A stretch of DNA of 19,728 nucleotides, from assembly GCA_030049955.1 (NCBI GenBank), contig JASIJX010000068.1, positions 1 to 19,728 of the forward strand. Direction: 5' to 3'. Below, in pieces: positions 7,635 to 17,000 of the stretch. The notes beneath the pieces are model-generated. The model did no database searches, was not told the DNA's origin, and saw only the letters and a program-made list of their open reading frames with translations. The translations under genes and the position numbers were made by a program. The first letter of the stretch is position 1; every line of letters begins with the position of its first letter. The stretch is from Acidobacteriaceae bacterium (GTDB lineage Bacteria; Acidobacteriota; Terriglobia; Terriglobales; Acidobacteriaceae).

Positions 7635-8069
7635 CCGCGTCACCCATTGAAGAGCGGACAGAAGTATAGCACGGTGTTTTCTGAAGTGTGCGCGCCTGTG
7701 CGCTTCACACGATACGCGCTGTCGAAGAAGCAATGCTCCGCAAGCATCAGAAAACAAAGGGGGTACGACCGCTGAACAATCTGCAGACCATCCGCCGGTC
7801 GACCAGTGCGATCGGATCGGGAAGACGGTCAGCGGTATTCGGAAAATGGCATTTTTCAGGGATAGTGTCGCAATGGAGGTCAGTGCTGCCTCAGGATGCA
7901 TGCGAGCTCGGCCTGACTGCAGCGTGTCCTCCGCAAGATCCGAAAGGATTCGTTTGATTCTCCGCCAAAACACGCGCGAGCACCTTGGAAAAACCAGGTA
8001 TCCTGTAAGCAAATTTTCATGGGATTTGGCTGTGAGAGAGCCATCCGGTCGCGAGGCGGTGAATTCACT
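7635..8069. other. Divergent intergenic region, regulator/CRTAC1
   Basis: 435 bp between two divergent genes. The regulator-side extended -10 is visible at 7663-7668. Minus-strand reading is open throughout, but the translation resembles no family and is not supported as coding. No clear -35/-10 pair or repeat could be assigned to the CRTAC1 gene. Confidence 0.4.
7663..7668 (-). promoter_or_regulatory. Extended -10 promoter element of the TolB/TPR regulator
   Basis: TGCTATACT on the minus strand is an extended -10 (TG-n-TATACT) 28 nt before the chosen ATG 7634. It implies a leader of about 20 nt and supports that start. No good -35 box is visible. Confidence 0.45.
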
Positions 8070-9848
8070 ATGCCGGTGAGTCGCATAAAGCGCCATGGCC
8101 TGATAGCGATCTTCCTCCTCTTGCTTGCTGGATCGGTCCTCATACCATCCGTGGCCAAAGATGCGCAGACTATCGGCCCGGATTCCGCTCCAGCCCCATC
8201 AGTCGACTATCCACAACTTGTCGATATCACTGCCTCGACCGGCATCCATTTCGATCACGTCGCCAGTTCCGAACAGAAATACATTGTGGAGTCGATGAGC
8301 GGCGGTGTGGCGCTGATCGATTACGATCGCGACGGTTACCCCGATATTTACTTCACGAATGCCCCCACAGTCCAAATGGGATTGCATGGCGAAAAAGCGC
8401 GGAGCGCGCTTTACCACAACAACCGGGATGGAACATTTACAGATGTAACCGAGAGAGCAGGTGTCGGCTACCCATGCTGGGCGATGGGAGCCGTAGTCGG
8501 CGACTATAACAACGATGGCTGGCCAGACCTGCTGGTCACATGTTTTGGCGGTGTTGTTCTATATCGAAATAACGGTGACGGCACCTTTACCGATGTGACC
8601 AAGAGCGCGGGTCTTGCGGACGACCATCAGTGGGCAACCGGCGCCGCCTTTGGAGATTACGACAAAGACGGCTGGGCCGACCTCTTCATCTCGCATTACG
8701 TCGACTTCGATCTGCATAATATGGCGGCTTTCGGATCGAGCGATATATGCCGATACATGGGCCTTGACGTGCAATGCGGCCCACGCGGATTGAAAGGCTC
8801 GCGCGACAATCTATACCACAACAATCATGATGGCACGTTCACCGATGTTTCGAGGAAGGCAGGTATTCTCGATGAGGACGGCTATGGGTTGACGTCCATC
8901 TGGTCGGACTTCAACAACGATGGCAAACTGGATCTGTTCGTGACCAACGACGGCCAGCCGAACGAACTCTACCAGGGAAATGGCAAGGGGAGTTTCGAAG
9001 AGGTGGGTTTCTCGTCGGGCGTTGGACTAAGCGATAGCGGAACTCGCCAAGCCAACATGGGTATTGCCGTGGGAGATTATCTGCACACCGGGCGTATGTC
9101 GCTGGTGATTTCGCACTTCGACAATGAATTCGCGGCGTTTTACCGCAATGACGGCGATATGAATTTCACCGATGTCGCGGCGTCCACAGGAATCGGCCGC
9201 GGTACACGGGGTTATGTGGGATGGGGCGATGCCTTTGTCGACTTTGCGAATAGTGGCTGGCCGGATCTCTTCATCGTCAACGGCCACGTATACCCGCAGG
9301 TAGACCAGATCAACTCGAGTCTGCATTATCTCGAGCCAAAATTGCTGTTTCTGAACGAGCGCAATGGAAAGTTCAAAGACATGAGCAAACTCGTCGGGCC
9401 TGCGATCCAAATACCGCAGGTCAGTCGCGGCATGGCCATTGGCGATCTGTTCAATGATGGCAAGCTCGAAGCAGTGGTGGAGAACCTGCAGGGCGAACCA
9501 ATGATCCTGCGGCCCGACGGTGGACCCAGAAATCATTGGATATCCTTTCAGCTTGAGGGAGTCAAAAGCAATCGTCTTGCGCTCAACGCACGCGTTCGCG
9601 TGACCGCGGGTGACCTCGCGCAACTCGGCGAGGTGATCAGCGGCGGAAGCTATCTGTCGCAGAGCGATTTGCGCGTTCACTTTGGACTTGGCTCCCACTC
9701 GCGCGTGGACAAGGCTGAAGTCACATGGCCCGGCGGAAAGACGGAAATATTGACCAATTTAGCTGTTGATCATTTTTACAGCGTGCGGGAAGGTTCTGGC
9801 GTGATCGGCTCCAAGTCGCCGGCATTTGAAAAATCTAAGCAGAATTGA
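8070..9848 (+). CDS. Secreted CRTAC1-family protein: VCBS/FG-GAP repeats with ASPIC/UnbV domain
   Basis: A 592-residue exported protein. A signal peptide (IKRHG then LIAIFLLLLAG) ends near residue 29. It carries serial beta-propeller blades of the FG-GAP/VCBS type with Ca2+-loop-like motifs: DYDRDGYPDIYF (84-95), DYNNDGWPDLL, DYDKDGWADLF, DFNNDGKLDLF, DFANSGWPDLF and DLFNDGKLE. The last about 100 residues (NHWISFQLEG...VTWPGGKTEI) are an ASPIC/UnbV domain, as in CRTAC1-like proteins. It likely acts in the periplasm or on the cell surface as a binding scaffold; no enzymatic residues are evident. ATG 8070 follows GAGGCGGTGA and gives a proper signal peptide; an in-frame ATG 8019 would add 17 non-signal residues. 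It converges on the TPR gene with a single base between the stop codons. Confidence 0.85.
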   Translation: MPVSRIKRHGLIAIFLLLLAGSVLIPSVAKDAQTIGPDSAPAPSVDYPQLVDITASTGIHFDHVASSEQKYIVESMSGGVALIDYDRDGYPDIYFTNAPTVQMGLHGEKARSALYHNNRDGTFTDVTERAGVGYPCWAMGAVVGDYNNDGWPDLLVTCFGGVVLYRNNGDGTFTDVTKSAGLADDHQWATGAAFGDYDKDGWADLFISHYVDFDLHNMAAFGSSDICRYMGLDVQCGPRGLKGSRDNLYHNNHDGTFTDVSRKAGILDEDGYGLTSIWSDFNNDGKLDLFVTNDGQPNELYQGNGKGSFEEVGFSSGVGLSDSGTRQANMGIAVGDYLHTGRMSLVISHFDNEFAAFYRNDGDMNFTDVAASTGIGRGTRGYVGWGDAFVDFANSGWPDLFIVNGHVYPQVDQINSSLHYLEPKLLFLNERNGKFKDMSKLVGPAIQIPQVSRGMAIGDLFNDGKLEAVVENLQGEPMILRPDGGPRNHWISFQLEGVKSNRLALNARVRVTAGDLAQLGEVISGGSYLSQSDLRVHFGLGSHSRVDKAEVTWPGGKTEILTNLAVDHFYSVREGSGVIGSKSPAFEKSKQN

Positions 9849-9849
9849 T

Positions 9850-11058
9850 TCACTTTTGCAGCGGATCGTCAGGGTTCATCGGAACCGGCTTGCCTCGTTC
9901 CTGTGCGTGATGAAGCTTCTCGAACACCGACTGATCTGAAGCCTTCTGCAACTGCTTTGTCTTCGCGAACTCTGCTGCCGCTTCCTGGCTCTTGCCAACA
10001 GACTTGAAGAACCGTCCCAGCCGCCAGTGCACTTCCTGATCGTTTGGATTGATCCGTTCGGCAGCCAACAGCTCGCGCAACGCATCGTCGCGCTTGCCCT
10101 CATCACTCAAGAGAATGCCAAGATCAAGGTGTGCAAGCTCGATCTTCGGATCGAGGCGAATCGCCTTCTCGAGCAGCGGCTGAGCCATCTCAGGATGACT
10201 TATTTTGATATCGGAATCCGCGAGATAGGTCAGTGCGGGTGCGTGATTCGGGTCGTTGTCGAGCTCGGCCTGAAACTCTTTTGCCGCTTCGTCATATTGC
10301 AGGAGCCCCCAGAGAAGATAACCAAGCCCGAAGTGCACGTCTGGCATTTTCGGATCGGCTTTGACCGCGGCGCGAAACTGCTCGGCGGCGGCGGCCTTGT
10401 CTTTCATCTCGTCCAGTGCTTCTCCAGCCAGCATGTCGGCTTCGGCCGATTCGGCATTGAGTGTCAGAATTTCGTGATAAACGTCAAGAACGCACTGGTA
10501 TTGCTTTGACCACAGGCAGCTTTGCGCAAGCGCCAAGCGGAAGGGCAGATTCTGCGGCTCGGCAGCGGTGGCTTCTTTTAGGAAAGGAACAGCTTTTGCG
10601 TACTCACCCAGCCCGTAATGAGCAAGCCCGATCAACGTCTTGAGGCGCAACGCCTCGGGTGATGCTTTTGGCGCGGCGTTCAATAGTGGATCGAATGTTT
10701 GAATGGCGGTTCGGAACTCCCCGTCTTTAAAAAGCGAAAGCCCCAGATCCAGTCGAACCCCGGGCATCGCCGGATTGAGAGCCAGTGCCTTGCGATAATT
10801 CTGAATTGCCTCTCTGTAGTGTTCCTGGCGGGCTTCGAGAAGCCCGAGATTCGCATATGCCTCGGCATCGGCGGGATTCTTCTCTATTACATCCCGCCAC
10901 GCGCTTTCAGCTTCCGGTGCCCTGCCTTCCTGCTGCAGCTGCAGAGCAGTCTGGCGAAGATTGTCTTGTCCGGACGCAGGGAGAATGGCGGGAGCATTGA
11001 AAATCAGGACGAATGCCAAATACCGCGGGATCACTTTTGATGCAACAAATAGCGACAT
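9850..11058 (-). CDS. Secreted TPR-repeat protein
   Basis: A 402-residue protein with a signal peptide (cleavage near PASG-QD, about residue 30), followed almost entirely by tetratricopeptide repeats, about nine in tandem. Examples are AEAYANLGLLEARQEHYREA, VHFGLGYLLWGLLQYDEAAK and AHLDLGILLSDEGKRDDALR. It is likely a periplasmic protein-protein interaction scaffold. GGGG about 8 nt before the ATG may be its ribosome site. It lies downstream of the TonB receptor on the same strand, past that gene's strong terminator, so it may be transcribed by readthrough or from its own promoter in the 60-bp gap. Its 3' end abuts the convergent CRTAC1 gene. TPR plus CRTAC1 plus TonB receptor form a recurrent set in Acidobacteria by recollection; the partner and substrate are unknown. 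Confidence 0.85.
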   Translation of the reverse strand: MSLFVASKVIPRYLAFVLIFNAPAILPASGQDNLRQTALQLQQEGRAPEAESAWRDVIEKNPADAEAYANLGLLEARQEHYREAIQNYRKALALNPAMPGVRLDLGLSLFKDGEFRTAIQTFDPLLNAAPKASPEALRLKTLIGLAHYGLGEYAKAVPFLKEATAAEPQNLPFRLALAQSCLWSKQYQCVLDVYHEILTLNAESAEADMLAGEALDEMKDKAAAAEQFRAAVKADPKMPDVHFGLGYLLWGLLQYDEAAKEFQAELDNDPNHAPALTYLADSDIKISHPEMAQPLLEKAIRLDPKIELAHLDLGILLSDEGKRDDALRELLAAERINPNDQEVHWRLGRFFKSVGKSQEAAAEFAKTKQLQKASDQSVFEKLHHAQERGKPVPMNPDDPLQK

Positions 11059-11114
11059 AATGCCCCGTTCATTCTCGCTCAGATCGAATCACCAGGCAAT
11101 CAAAACTACGGATT

Positions 11115-11154
11115 CCAAAAAAGGAAAAGGCGCGGCCGATTCGACGGCCGCGCC
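11115..11154 (-). terminator. Strong Rho-independent terminator of the TonB-receptor gene
   Basis: A perfect 10-bp stem, GGCGCGGCCG and CGGCCGCGCC (11129-11138 with 11145-11154), around a 6-nt loop. It is followed on the minus strand by TTTTCCTTTTTT (11117-11128). It lies 20 bp past the receptor stop codon and before the TPR gene. Confidence 0.88.
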
Positions 11155-11174
11155 GGGTGAGTGCATCGAGCGGT

Positions 11175-14100
11175 TCAGAAAGTGAACTTACCACCTAGTT
11201 CGAGTAGGCGCGGACCATAGTCGCCGGTGACCGCACTGAAGTTCGAATCGGCGCTGTTTATGTCTACGCCCGTCCATGACGGATGATTGAAGGTGTTGAA
11301 TGACTCAAACCGCAATTCGATCCGTGGCTCCTCGCTTGAGGTGAGTGGAAAGGACTTGAACAGAGAGAGATTCCAGAGAGCCAGCCCCGGCCCGACAGCT
11401 GAGTCGCGTCCGGCATTGCCGAAGCCCTGATTCGCTCCACCGTTCCACGGAGCGGTCGGATTCGCGTATGAGCCCTTGCTGAACCATCCACTCACGTTCT
11501 TCTGATAGGTGGTTTTCGCTATTGCGTTTGGCCGGTTATTGGTGCCGCCACCCAGTCCAAGGGTGTCAGGCCCGGTGTAAGTGACATACAGAGGATTGCC
11601 GCTCGTGTACTGGGTAATGCCCGAGATCGACCACCCGCCTACAACGTCCCGCGCCAAAGCATTCGAAGAGTTCAGATACCAGGGCAGCGCATACACATAG
11701 CTGGCGTTCAAAATCTGACGACGATCGAAGGCGCCAGATGCGCGGTCGTATGCAATATTGTACGGATCCGAAACGCCGTTGAGGTCATTGGAAGCCGTGT
11801 CGATCTCATGCGACCAGGTGTATGCAAGCTGGCTTGTGAACCCACGCTTATTCTCAAACCGTATACCTGCCTGAAGCGAGTTGTATCCGAAGTTGGTTTC
11901 ATCCTCCTCCTGGGTTACGCCTGCGAACCCTGGATAGTTGCGGTACGCATTCGGTCCCAGGGACCCGTTTGCCACACCTTCGCGCAGATCGTAAGGGTTA
12001 GCTGGATTGCTCGGATCGGCAAGAGGCAGAGTGTTGATGTTGCGATCGTCATTCTGGTCCCATCCCTTGGAACCGACATATTGGACGACGGCAATCACTG
12101 ACGGCGCCACCTGACGTTGGATACCGAGGCTATAATTTGCCGTTCCAGGTAGCTTGTATTGATATTGGATATTTGTCATGCTCGCCGGGAAGGTCTCGGT
12201 GGTTGTTATTCCAGTCAGAGCGCTGGTGTTCGGATTGGAAAAATACACATTGTTCGCTGAGGGAATATAAGCGAACGGCGGATTGAGAGCCGAGTTATAC
12301 ACGTCGTTGCCCTGTACCCGCTCGAAGAACATGCCGAAGCCGCCGCGGAGCACTGTTTTTCCGGTTCCAAAGATATTGTCCGCAAAGCCAATGCGAGGCT
12401 CCCACGTATTGTGGTAGTTCTTCACATTGCCCTTCGGGAACCCGTTCACTCCGGCCTCTTCGATCCCGTTTAAATAGAACAGCTCGCTTCCGGTTTTGCT
12501 GAAGGTGGATAGCTGAGACGGATTAATCGTTCCATTCGCCTCGACCGGGTTCCCAAGCGCTGTGACATAGTCAGCCGGGACAAAGTTGGCAAACCTGTCG
12601 TAACGCTCATAGGTATGCGGAATGTCGTCGTATCGCATTCCCAGATTAAGGGTCAGACTTCGCGTCACGTGCCAGTTGTCGTTCGCGTAAAAGCTCCAAG
12701 TGTTCGAAACCCAATATTTGTTGTCGAGATATTGCAATTGCGAGAAGTTGGCGGTGTCTCCAAGCAGGAAGTTGAGATACGAGTCGCCGGAGAAGGAATT
12801 CGAGTTGAATACCGCCGTACCGTTTGTGTTGTACTGCAGTTGCTGGTTCTTGTAGGCGTGCAGCCAGCTTACGCCGAATTTGAGCTGATGCCGGCCGTTC
12901 GTGTACGACAGATCGTCCCTGTACTGGAAGCCCTCGTAACCGTTCTTCCATGGAAAATAACTCGAGCTCCAGTTCACATTGAGCGGCGCCCCCTGCAAGT
13001 CAATCTCGGGCATGCGAGCCATGAAATTGTCGGTGATGGGGAAGAAACTGTCTGCCGTCCAGCCGCTGGGCTGTACAAAGGTCCCACCCGGCCCGTTGGT
13101 CGGGGTGAGCGTTATCTTATTGCCGCTGTAAAAAACGCCTGACTCATTGAGCAGGTTCGGCGAGTAGGTCTGCGTCAGCTTGATCACAGCGGAAAACGAG
13201 GGATTACTCATGATGGTGCCGACGGTCGGATAGCTGCTGTCGCCCCAGAGCGGCGGGAAGTAGTTCTGGTCCAGCGTGTCATGCAGATAGTGCCCCATCA
13301 ACTGGTACTTAGGGCTGATGGAGTGATCGATTCGCACGATGTCTTCGCGCACATAGGTTGGCTGCGGTATCGATGCGATGTATTGGGTTCCGTTGTTGTA
13401 GTTGGGTTTTGGAAATGTTCCGGCGTTAATTTCGAGCACAGCATTCTGGTCGATAAGATTTGCTGGAATCTTGTTGTTCGGGAAGGGTTCGCCAGGAGTC
13501 AGACCGTCTGCCGCATAAAGACCGCTTGATGGCATCGCGGGCGCGGCGGGATTGTACGTGTAATTGCTGCCCACGTATTTGGGGTCTTGGGTGACCGGCA
13601 CACATGGTGCTGCCGTCACATTGTTGGCGCAGATCGTGCCGAGCTGCTGCGCGGTGAAGGTTCGCTCACTGGAAGGAGGAGTGTAATTCAGCGCGGCCCC
13701 AGCCGTCGGAAAGTTATTTGCAGTGCCGTTGTCCAAAATGTCGTTTGTGATCGACGGAGAGCTCCCCTGAATCAGGCGGCGCCATTCCTCGTTCCAGAAG
13801 AAGAACGTCCGGCTACGGTTCTCGTTGTAGACATGAGGAATGAACAGTGGTCCGCTGATATTGCCGCCTGGCTCGTTCAAGTGAAACGCAGGTCGGCTCT
13901 GGTCGGCCCCTTTGGTGAAGTAGTCGTTGGCATCATAATCCGTGTTGCGGTTGAATTCGTACACTTCGCCATGGAAGTTTCGCTTCCCCGACTTCAACAC
14001 CATCACGACGGTGCCACCAGAGCCGATGCCATAGTCGGGGCTATAGTTGCTATCGAGCGTTTGGAATTCGCTGATCGCGTCCTGCGAAGGCAGATTCATG

Positions 14101-14789
14101 AAACAGCCGCCGCACCCGCGATCGTTTTGCTCGCCGCCGTCGATAAGATAGATGTTGTGGGTGCTGCGGGTTCCGTTGAAACTGATGCCGTTGGCAGAGG
14201 TCAACGCGTTCACGCCACTGAACTCAGGCAATTGATTCGAGACACCGAGCCCAAGAGCCGCGAGGTTTGTCACATTGCGGCCATCAGTAGAGAGTTGCTG
14301 GACCTGCTCGCCGTTGATCAGAGTGCTAACCTCGCTAGTTTCGGTCTGCACCTGCAGGGCGTCCGCCGTAACGGTTACAGTTTGGGCCTGGCTGCCTATT
14401 GAGAGCGTCACGTCGGCTTCGACGGTCTGGGCAACGTTCACAACGATGCCCGTCCGCGTAAATTTTTCAAATCCCGAGGCGAAGGCAGTCAGCGTGTAGT
14501 TACCAACCCCGACATTAGCGAATCGGTAGATGCCGGAGTTGTTCGAGACCGTATCGCGCGCTTGCCCCGTGGATGGATTGGTGAGCGAGATCGTGGCGTT
14601 TGGAACGAGGGCACCGCTGGAATCCAGAACCGTTCCTGTGACAGTGGCATTGTCCTGGCTCCAACCCGTTGTCGCGAAGATTGAGAGCCCGAGTGTGAGC
14701 ACAAGCCAAGCGAAGAGCGTCGATCGATTTCTCCCAGTGCCTCCAAGAATCGTTCTTTTGCGGGACTGTTCGGTCAGGTCATGCTGCAT
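11175..14789 (-). CDS. TonB-dependent receptor, Oar-like, with carboxypeptidase-regulatory N-domain
   Basis: A 1204-residue outer-membrane protein. A signal peptide preceded by about 24 polar residues ends near residue 44 (WSQ). Residues 46-131 form a carboxypeptidase-regulatory beta-sandwich (VTGTVLDSSGALVPNATISL, GIYRFANVGVGNYTLTA). A plug domain follows (STDGRNVTNLAALGLGV, FNGTRSTHNIYLIDGG), with a GCGGCF cysteine pair unusual for this region. The rest is a large beta-barrel ending in the outer-membrane signal LGGKFTF with terminal Phe. It resembles the Oar-like receptors abundant in Acidobacteria and Myxococcota and probably imports or binds a bulky nutrient using TonB-ExbBD, encoded elsewhere. 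GGAGG (14796-14800) lies 6 nt before the ATG. It ends at a strong terminator. The substrate cannot be predicted. Confidence 0.9.
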   Translation of the reverse strand: MQHDLTEQSRKRTILGGTGRNRSTLFAWLVLTLGLSIFATTGWSQDNATVTGTVLDSSGALVPNATISLTNPSTGQARDTVSNNSGIYRFANVGVGNYTLTAFASGFEKFTRTGIVVNVAQTVEADVTLSIGSQAQTVTVTADALQVQTETSEVSTLINGEQVQQLSTDGRNVTNLAALGLGVSNQLPEFSGVNALTSANGISFNGTRSTHNIYLIDGGEQNDRGCGGCFMNLPSQDAISEFQTLDSNYSPDYGIGSGGTVVMVLKSGKRNFHGEVYEFNRNTDYDANDYFTKGADQSRPAFHLNEPGGNISGPLFIPHVYNENRSRTFFFWNEEWRRLIQGSSPSITNDILDNGTANNFPTAGAALNYTPPSSERTFTAQQLGTICANNVTAAPCVPVTQDPKYVGSNYTYNPAAPAMPSSGLYAADGLTPGEPFPNNKIPANLIDQNAVLEINAGTFPKPNYNNGTQYIASIPQPTYVREDIVRIDHSISPKYQLMGHYLHDTLDQNYFPPLWGDSSYPTVGTIMSNPSFSAVIKLTQTYSPNLLNESGVFYSGNKITLTPTNGPGGTFVQPSGWTADSFFPITDNFMARMPEIDLQGAPLNVNWSSSYFPWKNGYEGFQYRDDLSYTNGRHQLKFGVSWLHAYKNQQLQYNTNGTAVFNSNSFSGDSYLNFLLGDTANFSQLQYLDNKYWVSNTWSFYANDNWHVTRSLTLNLGMRYDDIPHTYERYDRFANFVPADYVTALGNPVEANGTINPSQLSTFSKTGSELFYLNGIEEAGVNGFPKGNVKNYHNTWEPRIGFADNIFGTGKTVLRGGFGMFFERVQGNDVYNSALNPPFAYIPSANNVYFSNPNTSALTGITTTETFPASMTNIQYQYKLPGTANYSLGIQRQVAPSVIAVVQYVGSKGWDQNDDRNINTLPLADPSNPANPYDLREGVANGSLGPNAYRNYPGFAGVTQEEDETNFGYNSLQAGIRFENKRGFTSQLAYTWSHEIDTASNDLNGVSDPYNIAYDRASGAFDRRQILNASYVYALPWYLNSSNALARDVVGGWSISGITQYTSGNPLYVTYTGPDTLGLGGGTNNRPNAIAKTTYQKNVSGWFSKGSYANPTAPWNGGANQGFGNAGRDSAVGPGLALWNLSLFKSFPLTSSEEPRIELRFESFNTFNHPSWTGVDINSADSNFSAVTGDYGPRLLELGGKFTF

Positions 14790-15487
14790 GTTTTGCCTCC
14801 TATCGCGTACAAACGCTTGTCGTGGCGCCGGCGTTCAGCGGTTCGATCTTCGGTGAACGATTCCGCACGCCTTGGTCGCAGACGTATCGCGACGCCCCTT
14901 CTGTCGTATTTGGCGCGTAGCTTTCTAATGGCAGGGCTCCAAGAGTAACCGCCTTCTGCCAATTGGGGAAAACATTTCGCTAGGACCCACTTGCTCCTTC
15001 CAGTTCTATTCGTTGAAACTACCCGCGCACGGTAACCTCGCACGAGCAGATTTACAAGTTACATACTGTTTGTGCGCGTTACGCTCCGCGTAACGCGCTT
15101 GCTTAGTTCATCATCGGGCTTGGCCCAGGATTAGCATGAGCCGCCGAAGAATCGAATGTTACATTTCTGTTCGGCTATGAGGCTCCAGACAATCCGGGCT
15201 TGGAGCTGGGAAAATGGATCGACCACTGCGGGGCTCGTGTTTGAGCCGACTCCGCACATTATCCAGATGTGCTTCGTGAGTTCCGTACAGAATCCCGGAT
15301 TTCGAGCGGATGGCTGGCGAGTCGGACGGATGAGACGGGCAGTGCGGGCGAATGGACGGCATTGGGACGAGTCGGCGGCAATTCGTCAGTTAAATCTCTT
15401 GTTAGGCAGGCGATCGGCAATTCGCACATCCAAAATCATGCACTTGCCACAACGGTACTCGCATCGAATCGCGCCAGGAGGAAATGC
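14790..15487. other. Long intergenic region upstream of the TonB-receptor gene
   Basis: About 700 bp between the receptor and the divergent alcohol dehydrogenase remnant. It holds the receptor's strong ribosome site (14796-14800), an inverted repeat at 15074-15098, and the dehydrogenase ribosome site AGGAGG (15476-15481). Short open frames at 15156-15487 resemble no family and change frame, so no gene is called. It may include decayed sequence. Confidence 0.5.
15074..15098. other. 10-bp perfect inverted repeat (hairpin or operator)
   Basis: GCGCGTTACG and CGTAACGCGC flank a 5-nt spacer (CTCCG). Neither side has a T-run, so it is not a typical terminator. The position, about 285 bp upstream of the receptor start, would allow a regulatory role or an exported-RNA hairpin. 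Confidence 0.4.
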
Positions 15488-16289
15488 ATGAAGGTCGCAG
15501 TTGTACCCGCGGTAAGCAGTTCCTGGCAGATCAAAGACGTTTCTCAGCCTCAGCCGGGATTAGGTCAAGTCCCGGTTAAAATGCACGCAAGCGGCATCTG
15601 CTACACCGATCTGCACCAAACGCTTGGACACCTTCCAGGACAATTTCCTCGAATCCTTGGCCACGAGCCCGTGCGCGAGATCGTCGCCGTGGCTCCCGAC
15701 GCACCTACTCGCGAGGTAGGTGACCGCATTGGCTCGGCATGAATTCAGTCCACCTGCGGACGCTGCGAATGGTGCCGGCGGTCGCACGATGTTTTGCCCC
15801 TATCTGAAGGCCACTGGGAACGATATACAAGGCGATCACGCCGAGTACATGCTGATGAACGCCGACGCTACATACCCCATTCCTGACAGGATTTCGTATG
15901 AGCAAGCCGCACCGATCTTTCGCGCCAGGTGCACCGTTTATAGCGGGCTCCGTCGGGTCGATCCGCAGCCGCACGAGCGTGTTGCGGTACTTGGAATCGG
16001 CGGGCTTGGGCACCTAGCGGCCCAATACGCGAAGGCTGCGGGCTTCGAGACTATCGCGATTTCGCACTCGCCCAAGATGGACAAGATGATTCGCGACCTT
16101 GGCGCTGATGAAATTGTTCGCGACGGAAAGAGCCTTTCCGCAGCGGGCGGCGACGATCTGCAGGCAACCGCAGAAGCGCAGCTAAGGCAAATCCCGGCCA
16201 GGCGCTTCGATTTCCTAGCAGCCGAGTGGCTGCGCAGAGAGGGGGTTCGAGTGTGTTCATGCGGAACATCTGTAGGAAGCTCATAATCC
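15488..16289 (+). pseudogene. Broken zinc-dependent alcohol dehydrogenase
   Basis: This begins with a good ribosome site (AGGAGG, 15476-15481) and MKVAVVPAV, then ICYTDLHQTLG and ILGHEP, typical of medium-chain zinc alcohol dehydrogenases. The frame stops at TGA 15740-15742, where the family usually has Trp. It continues in frame through the structural-zinc motif CGRCEWC, then shifts frame near 15775-15785. In the new frame MFCPYLKATG, HAEYMLMNADAT, QAAPIF and the NAD-binding VAVLGIGGLGHLAAQYAKAAGFETIAISHSP are clear. The catalytic zinc-ligand Cys normally after API(F) is Arg (IFRARC). Similarity ends at about 16160, so the C-terminal third is missing and replaced by an unrecognised tail. With a nonsense codon, a frameshift, a lost ligand and truncation, it is not functional. 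Confidence 0.88.
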
Positions 16290-16304
16290 GAGCAAATACG
16301 CAGC

Positions 16305-17000
16305 TCAAAAGTTGGCAGGGATGCTGCCGGCAATTGCCTCCAGTCGTTTGCGGATGAGAGGGACTCGCTCACTTTCCAATACAAACCCTGGAAGCGCATC
16401 AAGAAACCGTGATTCCGCAAGCAAGGCCCTTGAAGCTTCCGCAAGATAGCGTCGAATCTCTTTTGGTGATTCTGCGATTTCCTCGAGCACACTCTCTCGT
16501 CCTTCGATAACCGCGACAAAGTCTTCGAGATCGTGGCTGGCCTGATAATCCATGTTGCCGCGGCCTCGAAATGCCTCCATTTTTGTTCCCAGGAAAAAGG
16601 GAGCGGTGATTACGCGGATCGATTGACCTCCCGGCAGTCTCAACCTAGAAGCGTGCTCAAGTGCTGGCGCGTACCAGCGATTTGTGAAACCGAGCACTTC
16701 TTTGTTCAGTGGCAATACATCGAGGGTCAGGTTGCCATGATGCCATCGGCACGTGAGAGGTCTCTCGCCAGCGTCCTCGCTAAAGCGGGCCTTACGAAGA
16801 CGCGCAGAGAATTCCATGTAATCGGCGTAGGTGATGATCTCTGCGACCACGTCGACGTCTGTAGTACCGCGAATTGGAGCAGCCGCTTCGTCGGTGATTA
16901 GCAGGCCCAAGGTGACTCCGCCCACGAAGACAATCTCGTCTAGAAAAGGAGCGAGTTTGCGCGCGGCATCCTCCAGCAGAGGAAGATTGGGATCAGCCAT
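16305..17000 (-). CDS. AbiEii-like nucleotidyltransferase toxin
   Basis: A 231-residue protein with a nucleotidyltransferase-like core: FVGGVTLGL (Gly27-Gly28), then R-GTTDVDVV with Asp48 and Asp50, and Asp94 in LTLDVLP as a possible third carboxylate. A later block has Lys140, MEAFRGRG and SHDLEDF (155-161), matching the lysine and S-x-D-x-x-D motifs of AbiEii/AbiGii toxins (PF08843). That family is known for type IV toxin-antitoxin and abortive phage infection, and relatives modify tRNA. The start ATG 17000 overlaps the antitoxin stop by 8 bp, giving coupled translation. The frame is open to 17321, but that extension lies over the antitoxin gene and is rejected. It sits 680 bp from the right junction of the putative element, a common place for stabilising modules. 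All key residues look intact. Confidence 0.82.
   Translation of the reverse strand: MADPNLPLLEDAARKLAPFLDEIVFVGGVTLGLLITDEAAAPIRGTTDVDVVAEIITYADYMEFSARLRKARFSEDAGERPLTCRWHHGNLTLDVLPLNKEVLGFTNRWYAPALEHASRLRLPGGQSIRVITAPFFLGTKMEAFRGRGNMDYQASHDLEDFVAVIEGRESVLEEIAESPKEIRRYLAEASRALLAESRFLDALPGFVLESERVPLIRKRLEAIAGSIPANF

Noticed and set aside
7635..8096. N-terminal extension of the TolB/TPR regulator
   Set aside because: The open frame continues upstream, but the sequence looks random, passes through the promoter element at 7663-7668 and overlaps the start of the CRTAC1 gene.
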